In this document: in pieces, positions 44,433-56,575 of the stretch
Layout of the letters: every line of letters begins with the position of its first letter
How positions within the stretch are numbered: the stretch's first letter is position 1
DNA from: Acanthococcus lagerstroemiae
Taxonomy: Eukaryota > Arthropoda > Insecta > Hemiptera > Eriococcidae
Length of the DNA stretch: 64,000 nucleotides
Direction: 5' to 3'
Assembly: GCA_031841125.1 (NCBI GenBank)
Contig: CM063109.1
Location: 22,229,321 to 22,293,320 of the forward strand
Notes under the pieces: model-generated
What the model was told of the DNA's origin: nothing
Databases searched by the model: none
What the model saw: only the letters and a program-made list of their open reading frames with translations
Made by a program: the position numbers and the translations under genes

Positions 44433-44829
44433 GAGGGTTTTGGCTTCGGCGCTAAACTGGATTTTTCAAGTCAAGTTTTCAAAATGTGTCTTAATGGACG
44501 TTTGTCTGTCGCGTGGATAGCAAAAATTTCAAAGTTCTTTATACAACGAATTAGTGACCACGCAATGGGCCATCCATATATTGTGTGTCCAGGACACCCT
44601 CTCAAAACATTCCAGGAAACAAATTCTGAAAATTTAGCAAAAAGTTTTTTCAACTTCGCGACGTTAAATCATTCCCCAAATCTGAGAATCGCCCAGTAAT
44701 CAAGGTCACCTCAAAGTCGGGGTTACTTTGACCACCCCATTACATTATGAACTAAAAAATTCATTATTGCGGCACCCAGTAACTTGTAATAAGAAATATC
44801 CAAACCGCAAGTTGTTTTTCTTTCTCAAC

Positions 44830-45660
44830 TCTTAAACTCGTTGGTATTCAAGTGAATACTAGCAAGACGAAAACATTATCAAATGCGGAAATGACAGAAG
44901 TATTGATCGGGGTGGGGGAGAAAACAGAATAGACAAACAAAGTAAGATACTTGGGTTACATAATGTCGCTTAATAAAGCGAGGGAAAAGGACTTTCAAAC
45001 AGAATCAAATGTGGTTGGAGCAACTACTGGAGACTGAAACATGTGTTCAAAAGCACACTTCCAATAGCATCTAAGGCGGAGGTCTGGAGGAGCTGCATAC
45101 AACCTACAATTGCATATGGAGCACAAACGTGGGCGCTCACCAAAGCAAATGAGGAAAGCCTGTGAACTACCCAGAGAGCTACAGTGACGTAGCCAGACTT
45201 GGTATGAAGGGGGGGGGGTCGTTTCACTTTTACAACATTACTGGTGTAATACTTACTATTACCAGAATAAATTTTAATATTTTTACATTGTCGGCCGATG
45301 CCGGGGGGGGGTCAGACCCCCACCCCCCGTAGCTACGCCCCTGGAGAGCTATGGAACGTAGCATGATCAATGTGAGGTAAGAAGGTAAAATTAAGAACTC
45401 AATTATCGAGGGAAGACCCAACTAACGGATATAGGAGAGGAGGTCAAGAAATGTAAATGGAGATATGCGAGGCACATTAGCAGACAGGAAAGAAGAAGGT
45501 GGGAAAGAAAGGTGGAGGGATAGATCCCATACAATCTAAGGGAGACCCACCACTAGATGGTGTGACGAATTTAAAAAGAATTCTGGTCAGACATGGAGAA
45601 GACATAAAGAAATGGAGGGAAGAGGGGGAGGCATAGACCCAGAAATGGGCTAATGAAGAG
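44830..45660 (+). mobile_element. degenerate RTE-like non-LTR fragment interrupted by a MITE
   Basis: Broken frames read VNTSKTKT-like, YLGYIMSLNKAR, then YGAQTWALTKANEES and, after the MITE, RRRWERKVEG and the tail motif KGDPPLDGV*RI-type. These are RT thumb and C-terminal segments as in the LINE at 12592-13790. Many stops; no promoter or tail recognised. Confidence 0.65.
45182..45343 (+). mobile_element. 162-bp hAT-type MITE with perfect target-site duplication
   Basis: Termini CAGTGACGTAGCCA and inverted CAGGGGCGTAGCTA. Perfect 8-bp duplication GAGAGCTA at 45174-45181 and 45344-45351. Contains two G-rich runs near the ends. Inserted into the LINE remnant, hence younger. Confidence 0.93.
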
Positions 45661-46340
45661 GGTGGGGGCTATGCTCCTGACCACACGCACCGCATAACGT
45701 AGTTTAGCGCAGATCGATGTACGTATGCTCTGAGGAACAGTTTTACTTGGCATTTATTTGTATGGACATCATTAAATGCAGTTATTATATACTCGTTGAG
45801 AGACAGATATGGTAATAAGAAGTGTTCAACATTACCCCGTTTTACAGTACCTGACCTGACTGCAGATATCCCCATAAACAATGCATGCAAACCGATTTAC
45901 CGATGTACATTTCCACGCATCGATGCAACTAGACAGGGACGTACCAATACCCACAATTGAGAAAATTTACCATGTGAGTCAGGCCGGAGCTGGAGAATTT
46001 CAGTAGATTCACAGTAGATGGACGAAAAGGTGGAAAAATCCAACAAGTCAAAAGGTTTTTTTTTTTGCTTTGATACTTGGGAATTTTGAGTTGAATCAGT
46101 TGGGACTTTCACAATCCCCCCTCCCCTTCCCAGAAAAAACTCTTCGGCACGTCCCTGCCGCTAGACATGACCGTTCACCACGAAATAGGCTTCTTCCTTC
46201 ACGTTTGTCGACCAACACCTAACATCGTGTATTCGGTTACACTGACTCATTGGCACACAGAATAAATTGCTCGATGATGCGTTATAATATATGAGCTGTA
46301 GGTATTATGTGGTGTAAGAGTGTGCACTATGGTACTATCT
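45661..46340. other. non-coding DNA before the E-box cluster
   Basis: No gene seen. Single CACGTT sites occur at 46200-46205 and 46342-46347. Confidence 0.4.
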
Positions 46341-46486
46341 CCACGTTCATGTGTACTCGTCATGACTACAGTGACTACATTCGCAATGAGTGTAACTTAC
46401 TCTAAGAACACACACGCGTTACAATATTGCACAATGGTGTTAGTTTATTGCATGAGTCGCAGCTTTCACTGTATAATTACGTCGTT

Positions 46487-46559
46487 CACGTTCGGAAACA
46501 CGGTCGACCGATTATTACCTCGCAAAGTCACGTGTAATGTAAACACGTGAGGGCACGTT
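46487..46559. promoter_or_regulatory. E-box cluster, candidate circadian control region
   Basis: Within 73 bp: CACGTT (46487-46492), CACGTG (46529-46534), CACGTG (46544-46549) and CACGTT (46554-46559). Two perfect palindromic E-boxes are 9 nt apart, with a third half-canonical site 4 nt beyond. CLK/CYC binds CACGTG, and paired E-boxes mark circadian promoters. CWO itself binds such sites. The cluster lies about 8.6 kb upstream of the proposed cwo start exon. Assignment to cwo is inference. Confidence 0.5.
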
Positions 46560-47348
46560 CAAAACGTTCTTTCGTTCGTTACACGAATTATTATCTTTTA
46601 AATATCAAGGATGTACCTTAACTCGCGGTACGACCAATTTGCATCGAACATCGAACAGATGCGCGACAGCTATAGCAAAATGAGCGAGAGCGAACGAATA
46701 TATACATTATAGATATAACCGACATATACCGACACACGTACACCTCGCAGTTCATTGATATGCATCAGGTGACAAAAATGCTAATAACTGAGACATGATT
46801 TACATGTGCTCTGCTCTCTTCTCAAACCCAAGAGCCGAGAAGTCGAGGTCTGCTTCGTATATGTAAATATGTGGAGCGTGTTTGAAAACTGTGTGATGAT
46901 CTCAATGACGCAGGCACAACATAATATCCACGCACAGACAGATGGGATATTGCAGAAGTCTGAGCAACAGCTGAATCATTCCTGCTGCGGTGCACGTCTC
47001 GCAGCAAGGAGATACAGTTCTAAGTTTGTGCACCTCTTCTGCACCGTGCACACACACCATACACAGTGCTCGGTAGTCATTGGTAATTACGCGAGGAGAT
47101 AACCGTATAGCAAACAAGTAACAGGGGGCCAGTTCGAAGAGGCGGCTAATGGTAGAACACGATCACTGTGTCGCAATACCGCGATAATCTGAAGCTGTGT
47201 GAAGTTTAACCCCGGAGAGAGTGTGCACACGATTACTGATAAGAAAATACATAAGTCATCCGGGAGAAGCTGCAACGGGCAGGACAGGCCGTAAGCAATC
47301 AGATTATGCTGCGGTGGCCGTTGACCGTAACCACCTTTCCGGAGATAA
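46560..47348. other. possible promoter-proximal DNA, no gene
   Basis: Purine/pyrimidine mixed, with TATA-like alternations (46700-46735) and CpGs. No transcript can be defined. Confidence 0.3.
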
Positions 47349-47961
47349 CAGATATGCGAGCACAATCGACTCGAGTTTTACCATCAACTTGGATTCGTGC
47401 ACATTCGAATACGACTGACTGATGCAAAATTTTACAGAGCAACCGTGCATTTCTCAAAAAATGAAAAAATAATAACATCCACACGAATATCAGTACCTAT
47501 GAAAGTTCATCAGATAATATACTCCGGAGAAAACCCAAACTCTTTGGCAATGAAATCACTTAGTTGCTTGAGGTGCATTCACTGCGAGAAATTTTTGATC
47601 GGTACAATGACTTTTGAAGAAACACACTAAGAAATTAATGAAGAAGATGAAGATGGTAATCTTGCAGAGTGGCCGCTAGAAGTCAGAATTTTTGAAGATG
47701 TTGGCTCATCTGGAAAGGTTGACCAGTCTGAAGATGTTAACGAGTCTGAAGCTGTTACTGAATCTGAAGCTGGGGATCAACCTGAAGATTGTGGTTCATC
47801 TAAAACCGTCGACCTACCAGAACCTCGAGGAGTGATGGACAGCGCCGTTCGTAAGTTAGACACCTATTTGCTGGTCAAGTTCGATCTGTCAAGAAAAGAT
47901 GCCCTATTGTCTGCAAGTACGTGTGCTACACTTGTCCGCGCCCTTCACCAATTTGATAGGT
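47349..47961 (+). pseudogene. unidentified ORF broken by one stop codon
   Basis: One frame stays open from 47349 to TAA at 47628-47630, then continues in the same frame from 47631 to TAA at 47959-47961. The first half has a CxxC pair (LRCIHCEKF). The second half is acidic with repeated SE/ESEA units, ending in AVRKLDTYLLVKFDLSRKDA and TCATLVRALHQFDR. The single in-frame stop in otherwise coherent coding suggests a recent pseudogene or transposon ORF; AG/GTAACA at the 3' end could be a donor. No family recognised. Confidence 0.4.
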
Positions 47962-49449
47962 AACACATTCTCACAAAAACCAATTCATTATTTCTAAAAA
48001 GAACATTTGCCAAATTGATGAAGAAGATATTGCAGAAGTTCGTCTAACCACAAATCCATAACATTCCAAAGGAAACAAATGTTTGTGTTTCCATTTTCTG
48101 TAGATGCGATCGAAAAATAGTGGTTTACTTCAAGATTATTAATAGCCAGTTATGATTATGGAATATTATACCTATTACAATTTCATATCTGAAATTTGTT
48201 TCAACATTTCGTAATTCAGTTTTTGGATGTTTTGAAATACTCGTATGTTCTCATGGGTGTTGCTGGGGGGGGGGATACCCCAATTTTGTTTGGTGGGGGG
48301 GGGGTAGAAGTGATCAAAATCACCCTCATTAAAATGCCAATTGTATTTATACTTGTAGTTATAAAAAATTTGTAAACGAATCAGTACAATATGATACCGC
48401 AATTAGTAATACCGTACCATACACTTAATTCGCAATACACATACGCAGGGTGTCTAACAGAATCAAAATCTGAAAATAAGTAAGTTCTTTCTTTCTTGCT
48501 CTCTGTATGCCCTTATTTCGAGGGTTACAGTCAAAATAAGCTAGAAAACGAATTCAGCGACTCCATAAATCTCACTTTCGCTATACTTGACGGTATTATT
48601 TGTAATTTCTGGGTTTTGGCCCTTTCAGTAAAGCCTTCAAAATGGGTGTTTGAACAAGAAGAAAATCATGAATGAATTTAGGTTTTGGAAATTCAAATTG
48701 ACAATCGTTTTCATGCTTTTATTCAGTTTCTATGGGCGTAACACTTGACCTTCATAAAAATATACTTTTTACCCCAAACTTAACAGAGGTCCTATACCCT
48801 GTACCTTTGAATCAAGATTTCTTCCAAATTCTCGGTTGATATTGCATCCTTACACTAATGAAAATGAATTTTTAGGTTCAAACAAATTTCTTCAACCGAA
48901 TTCGATTTTTGGAAGCTTCAAAGCAAAATTGAATACGAGTATTCTCTTATGGGGAATGCTAGGTTCGATTCTATCCTTCGGCGAGACCCCTCAAAATATT
49001 TCAATTTCCAAAATAATTTAGCTGGCAGGTTTTTAGATCAAAAGGAACCAATTTAGCTAGTGAGAGCAAAACATTTAAGAAGTAGCGAAATTTTGAATCA
49101 CCCTAGAACACGCATCACATCAATTGTAGACCCATAGCAATATGGGGAGGGGGTTCAGCCAATATGAAAACGAATCCTTATACTTTTCAAAACTCGCATA
49201 GGTACTGAATTTCGTGACTTTTGACGAGCCGCATAACTTTTCACCAATCAGCCGTATTCTGTGGGGACTTCCATCGGTTTCACGTGAGCTCAACCAACAG
49301 CTGATGGGTGTGCATGTAACTCCAACTTACGACGCGATGTTTATGGTCTCGGTGGTACGCTGCTACGCTCGCGTATATCACAGTTTATAATTACATTAGG
49401 TCCGGAAAAAGTGATCCGTAAATTAAAAATACTCTGGATTGCATCCTAC
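47962..49449. other. AT-rich DNA with G runs, no gene seen
   Basis: Two G runs (48266-48275 and 48294-48303) flank a CCCCAATTTTG segment. Nothing else definable. Confidence 0.4.
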
Positions 49450-49618
49450 CTCGAGACGTTTTTTCGTTCTTCTGAAATTTCCGTGTGTCAAGTGCACCAC
49501 CGATTCTTGGTTAGCGATATAGGCGGACACTCGCTGCTGCGATAACATATTACGAGCCAGCATTTTGTCGATTTGGTAAGAATCTTTCATTGACCAGCCG
49601 AGCAACAAAATGCTATGG
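49450..49618 (-). CDS. internal exon of an unidentified host gene
   Basis: Acceptor TTGAATGATATTAG before 49618 and donor GAG/GTAGGA after 49450 (GT at 49448-49449). 169 nt, 1 nt entry, 56 codons, phase-0 exit. It encodes SILLLGWSMKDSYQIDKMLA, LSQQRVSAYIANQESVVHLT and NFRRTKKRLE, a continuous amphipathic-helical segment with a basic end. Helical heptads faintly suggest a coiled-coil or SNARE-like region, but I cannot name it. No sister exon was found within the window; 49620-49860 upstream contains two CACGTG sites (49770 and 49845 areas). Confidence 0.45.
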
Positions 49619-50805
49619 CTAATATCATTCAATAAATTGAATTAGGAGTCCTACAAGCAGAAATATATAGTAAAATGTTTCGATAATTGAATTTTATGGA
49701 AATGGAAATCGCATATGCATCTGATGTTGAGGAGACTACAGGATCGAGGACCCGGTACCCGCTGGCACGTGTGCGTATAGCTCCTTTCAACACAGACACA
49801 ACAAAACTGGATATGAACACTTACAACTTAGTCGCCGCGACACACGTGAACACAAAATCGAATGTAAATTTCGCGAATAAATTTTGTAACGCGACCGAGA
49901 ATCGTCTTTTCAATGTAAACTAAAATATAAAATTCCAAGTCCGTTAGTAATTTTCACATTCAAACGATTTTCCGATAATTTCCGCAAGGTAGATTTGGTT
50001 AATAATTTATCTTGAGAAACTCCAGTCAACGGTTTGGTTGCCGAAAATTAATCCTCGGTTGGCACCTCCATCCCGGAACACCAAAAAGCCACATTCTCGT
50101 GGTGGGTACCGAGAACAGAAAAATTTGCTAGTGACCCTAACCCTAGCCCGAGTTCGATACATTAATTCTTCGTGACTCGTGAACGAGATTTTCAATTTCG
50201 GCTCAGGAGTGTTGACAGAGAAACACGAAAGAAAGTGCTGCGATTTGAACGAATTGCATTATGGACAAGCAACCGTTTCTGATCACCCGAATCAGAATTC
50301 CGGAAAATACGCACCCCTCACTTCGGGCCTGTTTTGGCTGCACTGGACGACGAACGACCAATATCAAATTTGAAAATAAAGTGCTCAAGAATGATACAAT
50401 AATGGAGTAACTGCCTCACCTAATTCAGACCTTCACTTTGTCACAGCAGAATGGATCCAGGAACCCCTGTCGGATTGAAGCTCCACCCCTCCAACAGAAA
50501 CAAAATTATCAACTGGCACAATCTGGAAGCTATCGTTTTCCTTGTGTCCAACTTCAAATTTTTCTAGCACACAAAATGAAAATTTTAAGTTATTAGATTT
50601 ACGATAACTCCCCCCCCCCTCCTTTGGCAAAGTCACGTGGATTTATTCGGTCGTATTCATTACTAGCGTTTCACTGAATGGATTTAAAATGGTGGGCCGT
50701 TAGGAGAAGGGGGTGGTCTCTAAATTACTTTTTTTTTAAACGATTTGATTGAGCGAGTAAACAGATTTTTCGTAATGTTTGTCAATTTCGAAAATTCTTG
50801 TCAGC

Positions 50806-51120
50806 CAGAGACGGAACGAGATGAGGTAGATGTGACACCCCCCATGAATCTTGGAGTCGGCATGTTTTGTGCAAATTCGACCAATTAGTCGATATTTTGG
50901 ATTATTAGTCGGCAAAGCAAGACAAGAAAACGGCTAGCTGGTTATTGCTTGACGTTTCATGTTATTGTATTGATAAGAAATTGTTGTAGCATGTAGCTTT
51001 TTTTTTTTTGCTCGGATGAAAGTTTCATCAATGAGTCGGCATTTTTAACGTCAATCAACAAAATGTAAAATTCCTTGAACTACCCCCCCCCAACACCGAT
51101 AGGGGCTCGCTCCGCCTCTG
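50806..51120 (+). mobile_element. hAT-type MITE, 315 bp
   Basis: Termini CAGAGACGGAACGAG and inverted CAGAGGCGGAGCGAG (13 of 15). Flanks TTGTCAGC (50798-50805) and TTGTTAGT (51121-51128) agree at 6 of 8. No ORF. Confidence 0.7.
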
Positions 51121-51128
51121 TTGTTAGT

Positions 51129-52060
51129 TGACATGACTGAAAGGGAAGGTCCTCAATGGATAAAATCGAAAAGTTGAAAACTTGGTTTTTGTTCGTACAT
51201 TACTCGTTCGATTTAGGCACAGAAAGTAAAATTATCAAAATCATAGGTGGCTGGAATTTAGAATTTGTTTCGGAGCCGGAACCATAGCTATTCAGATTTC
51301 TCTCGGAGTCGAAGCTGGAGCCATATTCAAAATGTTTTGTTCGTCAAAACAGCTACTGGTTGACTGCTGGCTTTAGATCCTTGCTTCAGACTACAACGGG
51401 GTGCTCAGAGGTGTATAGGGTAAACTTTTTCTCAGAGAGGTGAGAACCTGTGCAAAATTTTTTAACCGATATGTCATGAATGGATTCCTCACAGACTCAC
51501 ACACCGGGTCGTAACCGGTGAGTTTCTTTGGAACAGAAGGAGGGGGATGTAAACTGCGAAAACACTTACTAAAATAATATAGTAAGTTTCAGTTGGAATC
51601 TTATGAAAAAAGTACTTATTTTCCTAATTTCATCAAATGGCTATTAGAATTTACCGATTACCGACTAGTTGAACAATATTGTGGAGAGGAGCCTCCCATC
51701 ACTACGGCCCCACATGTACAAGTAGGTGGGTAAACATAACCGCCGGCAAGTAGGAATAAATTTTAAGAGAGCGACCAATTTTAAGGAAAAAATTTCTCAC
51801 TTATTTTCTGTCAAAATTTATACATTATATGGAAGTTTTGGAAAACGGAAAAATACCAATAAGTATTGCAGAATAGCCGGGAAATAATTCTGAAGATGGG
51901 AGGAGGGGTTCACGATAAAAAGTTACACTCCTCTTCTGCATAAGAAGAGCTTAGAATGTTTTCCACCAGTAGGGTCTGCGCGTTTCTTATATTATACCAA
52001 AGCCAAAAGCAGCAAAAATGATATGCTTAGGTGGCCCTTCAGTGTTCAGTCCATCGGTGC
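51129..52060. other. non-coding DNA
   Basis: No gene or bounded repeat supported. Confidence 0.4.
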
Positions 52061-52062
52061 TA

Positions 52063-52500
52063 CAGGATGGGCCAAAATGAACTCCCTAATTTCAAACGCT
52101 TCGATCGCTAACATTAGTCATTTGAGGTAGAATAATGAATAAAACCCCAAAATAAAGTAAAAATAATACCATTTAATATAAAACCTCCTAAAAGATAATC
52201 CGACGTTTTTTCATCCTCGATCAATTTTTTTTTTTTTTTTCTTAAATTATCGATTACATTCGAAATAGGTTCTCTGGGAATTGACGCTATTTTCTGTTAA
52301 ATCGCCGCTTTTAGGGCCTGGGTTTCAACGGGCTTAGCCTCGTATACTTGACTTTTAAGGTATCCCCATAGAAAGAAAGTCAAGGGGCGTTCAGTCCCGG
52401 TTATGAGGAAACAGATGAATGCAGTATTGTGGAAATCAGTCTGTTCGAAAACTTCTAACACATCGTCAAAAACGGGTGCAGTTGTCCTATTGGAACGAAG
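52063..52500 (-). mobile_element. mariner/Tc1-type transposase remnant
   Basis: A terminus-like TACAGGATGGGCCAAAATGA (TA at 52061-52062) starts the element. The minus strand encodes RPLTFFLWGYLKSQVYEAKP then QALKAAI and, past a stop, IASIPREPISNVIDN. This corresponds to the LTPxDFFLWGYLKSKVY block of mariner-like transposases, near the last catalytic acidic residue. The catalytic Asp and upstream domains are not preserved. The other terminus is not identified; the foldback element follows 180 bp later. Confidence 0.7.
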
Positions 52501-52678
52501 TGCGTGTGAGTGATATTCATTTTCGTCGTAATGAGATGAAACAGAAATCGTTTAGTATTTCTTGGTAGGGGCTACCCGACGCCCAAATTGGCACGGACTT
52601 CGAGTCATTGTCGCTCGCACATTTTCAATTTTTCTTTCTAGTCATGGAAGACCGATATGACGGCCCAAAGTGCATCTA

Positions 52679-54903
52679 CAGGGTTAGTCGGTTTTCCTTG
52701 CGCCATAGGAAAACTAATTTTTCGTGAAACCAGGTGCACGTTGTTTCGCCAGGCGAGCGGTCTCTTCGACAAGAATTTCATGGGAAACATTCGGGGAAAA
52801 CTCCGATGGCTTTTGAAGAATTGTATCAAGAATCTTCAGGAAAAATTTTCCAAAATCTCCGAAGAATTTCATTGGAGATCTTCGAAAAAAATCTCCTATT
52901 CAGGAAAAATTTGCGATAATTTTCGAAGAATTTCATGAAAAATCTCCAATGATTCCAAAAAATTTTATCAAGAATCATCGAGAAGCATCTCTGATGATTT
53001 TGGAGGTTTATCCTTAGAAAAAATGTTGATGCTTTTCAGAGATTTTCGTCAAAAATGTTCGGGGAAAATCTCCAATGGTTTTTAAAGAATTAATTAGAAA
53101 TTTCGGAGAAAAAATGTAATTTCCGGAGAATTTCATCGGAAATATTCTGAAAAAAGTCCAGTGTTTTCTAAAGAATTTCCTCGAAAATCTTCGGGAAAAT
53201 TTTCCGATGATTTTTAAAGAATTGCATCGGAAATTTTCAGAAATAATTTTCAATGTTTTCCAAGAAAGTTCGTCAGCATTCTTCGAGAAAATTTCCTGAC
53301 AAATTTTGAAGAATTTCATAGGAAATATTCAGAGAAAAACTCCGATGGTTTCTGATGAATTTCATCGAAAATCTTCTGGAAAAATTTTCATTTAAAATTT
53401 TTGGGGAATTTTATCGAAAGCACTCGAGGAGTAACATCAAGAGTTTTGAAGAATTGTACCGAAAATCTTTATAAAAAACCTTCGATTATTTCCAAGAAAT
53501 TTCATGAAAAATATTCGGGACAATTCCTTTGATTTTCAAAGATTATTTTCGACGAACTTTATCGAAAATATTAAGGACCATTTCCGATAATTTTCAATAT
53601 TGGAAAAACATTATCCCATGATTTTGGGAGAAATTTGTGGGAAATTTAAGGAAAACTCTGCAAGTGTCCCAAAGGATTTTATCGGAAATCATTGAAAAGT
53701 ATCTTCTATGATTCTTAAAGGTTTTCTTCAGAATGAACTTTCTTGAAAAACATTGGAAATTTTCTCTGAAATTTTTCGATGCGATTCTTCGGAAATTATC
53801 GGAGTTCTTTTCTGAAAATTTCCGATGCAATTCCCTAATAACTGTCGGAAAGTTTTCCCGAAGATTTTCGAGATATTCTTTGGAAAACACCGAACTCTTT
53901 TCTGAATATTTCCGATGGAATTCTCCGGAAATCATCAAATTTTTTTCTCTCCGGGATTTCTGATTAATTCCTTAGAAATCATTGGAGATTTGCCCCAAAC
54001 ATGTTTGACGAAAATCTCTGAAAGCATCAGAATTTTTTCTAAGGATATCCTTCCAAAATCATTAGAGATACTTCTCGATGATTCTTGATAAAATTGTTTG
54101 GAATCATTGGAGATTTTTCCTAAAATTTATGACAAAATTCGCCTAATAAAATACATTGAAAATGATCACAAATTTACTCTTAATATATTTTCGATGAAGT
54201 TCGTCGGAAATAATTTTTGAAAATAAAAGGAATCCTCCCGAATATTTTTCGTGGAATTCCTCGGAAATAATCGAAGGTTTTTCCTAAAGATTTTCGATAC
54301 AATTCTTCAAAACTCTTGGTGTTATTCCCCGAGTGCTTTTGATGAAATTCTTCAAAAATTATTAGGAAATTTTCTCGAAGGAAGAATTTTTATGAAAATT
54401 TTTGGAAAACAATGGAGATTTTTTCTAAAGATTTCCGAATTTATTGGAAATTTTTCCCGAAAATTCACAATGAAATTGCTTAAAAATTATCCGAGATTTT
54501 TTCCGAAGATTTACGATGAAATTCTTCGGAGATTATCGAACATTTTTCCAGAAGATTTATCAGAAATCATCGGAACTTTTCTCCGAATATTTCCTATGAA
54601 ATTCTTCAAAAATTGTCACGAGATTTTCTCAAAGAATGCTGATGAACTTTCTCGGAAAACATTGGAAATTTTTTTTAGAAATTTTCGATGAGATTTCTCC
54701 TAGATTTCCGATGAAATTTCTCAGAGATTTAGAAAATTTTTTCAGAAGATTCTTGATAAAATTCTTCAAAAGCCATCAGAGTTTTCTCCGGATATTTTCC
54801 ATGAAATTCCTGTCGAAGAGACCGCTCGCCTAGCGAAACAACGTGCACCTGGTTTCACGAAAAACCAGTTTCCCTATGGCGCAAGGAAAACTGACTAACC
54901 CTG
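52679..54903. mobile_element. 2.2-kb foldback element of inverted short-repeat arrays
   Basis: Termini CAGGGTTAGTCGGTTTTCCT and the inverted CAGGGTTAGTCAGTTTTCCT continue as matching inverted repeats for at least 120 bp (through GCGAGCGGTCTCTTCGAC). TA dinucleotides flank both ends (52677-52678 and 54904-54905), as for Tc1/mariner-type insertion. Inside, the left half is an array of diverged ~45-55-bp units built on GAAGAATTTCATCGAAAAT. The right half is the same in reverse complement, so the whole element can fold on itself. Apparent ORFs are by-products of the repeat (Phe/Lys/Ser-rich). Confidence 0.88.
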
Positions 54904-54905
54904 TA

Positions 54906-56309
54906 TATTATGATACCTAGCTTGTCTCTGCAAAATTAGTTAACTTCTGCAAGATGATTTTATGGTCGGTAGGGTTCTCATGTCTTTTGACTTTAAACTC
55001 ATTTTTAAATGCGCGACGAACTAATACAACTTTTTTCTTGCTCTTAAAAAAACAGTTCTACAGCGAATTCACATTGTTACATCGTCCACGAAAAAATTAT
55101 GACTAATCATAGGGTGTCTACAGGTGCTGAAAAGTCCTGAATTTTGAAAATAAGTCCTAAAAGTCCTGAAAATCGGTTGACTTTTCTGTTCATTGGAAAC
55201 AAAAAATAAAATAAAAAAAGATTTGCCCACTCAGAGAAAAGATGTAAAATATGCCAGGTAGAGTCCTGCAAAGGGTCCTGAAAAATTACATCATTTTTAC
55301 TTTTCAATTTCTCTAGCCACCCTGAATCAGCAATATGTGGGTTAAACGGCATCGTTTTTGCTTTATTTTGATGTTCTATTCATTATTCTACCTCAAGCGA
55401 CCAATGTTTGCGAAATGTTTGAAATTAAAGAGAACATTTTGGTCCTGTACAATCTCTGTAACTGAAGAAATTGGAATTTTGGAAGTACATAACCAAATCC
55501 CACCTTCTCTTTTTTTCGTCTCTAGAAAAAAAAAATGATTTGCTACTTCGAAAAATTATTAAGCAAAGCTTAATGAGATGTAGAGAACTCATAAATTATA
55601 CAACAGGACCGTATTCTGAAGGTACAGATGAAGGTCAAGCCCTCCTCCCCCTCTCCGTAATCCTATGTTAGAAAAAATTTCCAACATGGACGTAGCCTTG
55701 ACACATCTGAAAAAATTCTTGTTTTTGACTCATTTCTTCTTCATCTGCTTTTTGAATTAATTAATTAATTAATTAAAAAAAAAAAAAAAAAAAGTAAAAG
55801 GGGACCCCAAGATCTCCCAACTCAAAGTTCAGCCCAGTTTTCAGAACTATCACAAACTTTTCGTACTAGCCCAAAAATAATCCAAATCATTTAGAAATTA
55901 TTGAATGTCCGTATGAAAGTTAACGAAATAATTCTACATGTCCCCCCCCCCTCTGTGAGGATGGGCTAATGGGATGATACGGAACTCTGTGAGGAGGGGA
56001 ACTTCCTACATGGCGAATCACGTTCGACATTTGGCATCTACAGGTTAGGTAATAGGAACATCTACAGGTTAGGTAATAGGAACATCTGTGATGCTGGCAA
56101 CGCCCTCTCAGTAAAACTGGCAGCAGCATATGAATAGGGGAGCAATAACCTATTTTCCCGAATCGTCACTAAACCTTCCTTAATTACTTCCCTCTGAAAC
56201 TAGTTCTGAACTACGCCTCTGGAAGCGAGCCTCTTTGGTTATTTCTCCTCAATGACTATTTTTGATCGATGCCCATCAACCCCACAGTGTCCAACATTTT
56301 TTCATCCTT
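54906..56309. other. AT-rich DNA, low-complexity tracts
   Basis: Contains a TTAA repeat followed by an A17 tract (55757-55792), a poly-C run (55940-55950) and a 22-bp tandem pair TACAGGTTAGGTAATAGGAA (56039-56082). No gene. Confidence 0.5.
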
Positions 56310-56575
56310 CATCACAGTCAAATTTTCTTCGTGTGTTGCCCAACTTTTTAAAGGGGGGGGGGAGGAGGTTGCTCAATTATCCTGGTCAGTTTATGTGAGA
56401 AAAAAAACAGAAATTTTTTGGACAGTGCGAATTTAATTTCAAAAATTTTGATTAATCCAAATTTAAATACAAATATTCAAATAACCTTGGGTTTTTGAGG
56501 TATATTTCGAAATTTTTTCGTGTGTTGCCCAAGTAGTGTCGTGTGCTGCCCGAGCCTCGGGGCAGTGCTGAACTT
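56310..56575 (-). repeat. dispersed repeat family, minus copy
   Basis: Reverse-complement relative of 31325-31580, including TTTTCTTCGTGTGTTGCCCA and GTGCTGCCCGAGCCTCGGGG. An internal partial repeat of TTCGTGTGTTGCCCAA occurs at both ends (56327 and 56516). Confidence 0.6.

Noticed and set aside
53594..54691. Several Phe/Lys/Ser-rich ORFs of 76-146 codons
   Set aside because: Present on both strands with the period of the foldback repeat units; composition reflects the repeat, not a protein.
55685..56219. Possible hAT MITE with CATGGACGTAG and CAGAGGCGTAG ends
   Set aside because: End similarity is weak and the flanks show no 8-bp duplication.
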